Shown here: piece by piece, positions 63,649 to 64,000 of the stretch | Numbering within the stretch: the stretch's first letter is position 1 | Layout: every line of letters starts with the position of its first letter | Origin: Rahnella woolbedingensis | Lineage (GTDB): Bacteria; Pseudomonadota; Gammaproteobacteria; Enterobacterales; Enterobacteriaceae | Assembly: GCF_003602095.1 (NCBI RefSeq) | Contig: NZ_RAHH01000018.1 | Span: 57,618-121,617 of the forward strand | DNA: 64,000 bases | Direction of reading: 5' to 3' | Program-made: the position numbers and the translations under genes | The notes under the pieces: generated by a model | Seen by the model: the letters and a program-made list of their open reading frames with translations, nothing else | Told to the model about the DNA's origin: nothing | The model's database searches: none

Positions 63649-63790
63649 AAATACCGCAAAATGTGGGGAAAGTCGTCCATATATTAGCCATAAGGCTTAA
63701 AATGTTTACTGCACTTAAAAGCGGAAGGTTTGGAGCAAATGCGGGGAGATAATTTTCCCGGTGTCAGGGAAGTTTTGAGGATTAAATGCG

Positions 63791-63816
63791 AAAAAAGCGC
63801 CAAAAGGCGCTTTTTT
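63791..63816 (-). terminator. Terminator of the tRNA operon
   Basis: AAAAAAGCGCC-AAAA-GGCGCTTTTTT is a perfect symmetrical stem, good in both directions. On the minus strand it ends the tRNA transcript. Confidence 0.9.
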
Positions 63817-63834
63817 CTGAATGTGTGCTTTAGA

Positions 63835-63853
63835 TGGTGGCCCGTGCTGGATT
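63835..63853 (-). repeat. 19-nt copy of the tRNA 3' end
   Basis: TGGTGGCCCGTGCTGGATT differs at one base from TGGTGGGCCGTGCTGGATT at 63969-63987, the 3'-terminal 19 nt (including CCA) of the neighbouring tRNA. It lies 134 bp downstream of the real tRNA end, upstream of the terminator. Confidence 0.85.
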
Positions 63854-63968
63854 GACTCGGTTTCACCTCGCCCTGCGGGCAACGCTTGCGCGTTGTCGTC
63901 TCGCTTCGCTCGGCTCGAACCTGTGGTTCTCATCCTGCACTGCTTCACTACATTTTCCACTTTGAAAG

Positions 63969-64000
63969 TGGTGGGCCGTGCTGGATTCGAACCAGCGACC
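63969..64000 (-). tRNA. tRNA 3' part, probably tRNA-Lys
   Basis: The minus strand ends ...GGTTCGAATCC...GCACGGCCCACCA: a normal T arm, acceptor strand and encoded CCA. The 5' part is outside the window. The acceptor strand and the place beside nadA agree with the lysine/valine tRNA cluster of E. coli (lysT-valT...), and the T arm is lysine-like. Confidence 0.8.

Overview
The window reads as chromosome of a Gammaproteobacterium of the order Enterobacterales. Gene content, gene order and regulatory sites match Escherichia coli blocks closely (dld/pbpG/yohP/dusC; rhlE; ybhL-moaEDCBA-ybhK-uvrB-bio; ybhB-ybhC; pgl-ybhA-modCBA-acrZ-modE-modF-galETKM; gpmA-aroG-ybgS-zitB-pnuC-nadA-tRNA), but the blocks are joined differently and carry non-E. 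coli genes. A member of Yersiniaceae such as Rahnella or Serratia would fit; the genus cannot be settled by reading alone. Two ERIC elements support the order-level placement.

Layout. 1-7.7 kb: end of D-lactate dehydrogenase (dld), yohC, a heptad-repeat coiled-coil membrane protein, a racemase-like protein, the 27-residue YohP, penicillin-binding protein 7 (pbpG), a metallo-beta-lactamase-fold hydrolase, a VOC protein and dusC. 7.8-13.1 kb: an MFS exporter divergent from a cysteine-rich SufR-like regulator, then rhlE and mdtG. 13.2-19.1 kb: ybhL, the molybdopterin operon moaABCDE behind a probable Moco RNA leader, ybhK, a cysteine hydrolase and a VF530-family protein. 19.2-28 kb: uvrB with a LexA box, a gap holding a DARS1-like DnaA-box cluster and a nitrogen-type (NtrC/sigma54) control region in front of a lone UrtE-like ATPase, then the biotin genes bioBFCD/bioA around a BirA operator.

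28-41.7 kb is the accessory stretch. A LysR regulator, a YbdL-type aminotransferase and a periplasmic binding protein are followed by an AT-rich type VI secretion island (vgrG, a small membrane protein, an unrecognised 411-residue protein, a PAAR protein, and a divergent orphan tssF). After it come curA, a DJ-1/PfpI protein, ybhB-like and ybhC. In E. coli ybhB lies beside bioA, so this whole stretch sits inside that junction.

41.7-64 kb: a chemotaxis receptor, pgl, ybhA, two small regulators, the molybdate transport and regulation cluster with a ModE operator, the galactose operon with two Gal operators about 109 bp apart, psiF, gpmA under a Fur-like box, an unlisted 50-residue membrane protein, an acetyltransferase, aroG with a TyrR box, ybgS, zitB, pnuC, nadA and the start (3' end) of a lysine-type tRNA operon with a 19-nt copy of its CCA end downstream.

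Functional links: molybdate uptake (modABC, modE) feeds the moa pathway; both are present with their expected regulatory elements. The points most worth following up are the type VI cargo genes, the NtrC/sigma54-controlled UrtE remnant, the DARS1-like cluster, and the small ORFs.
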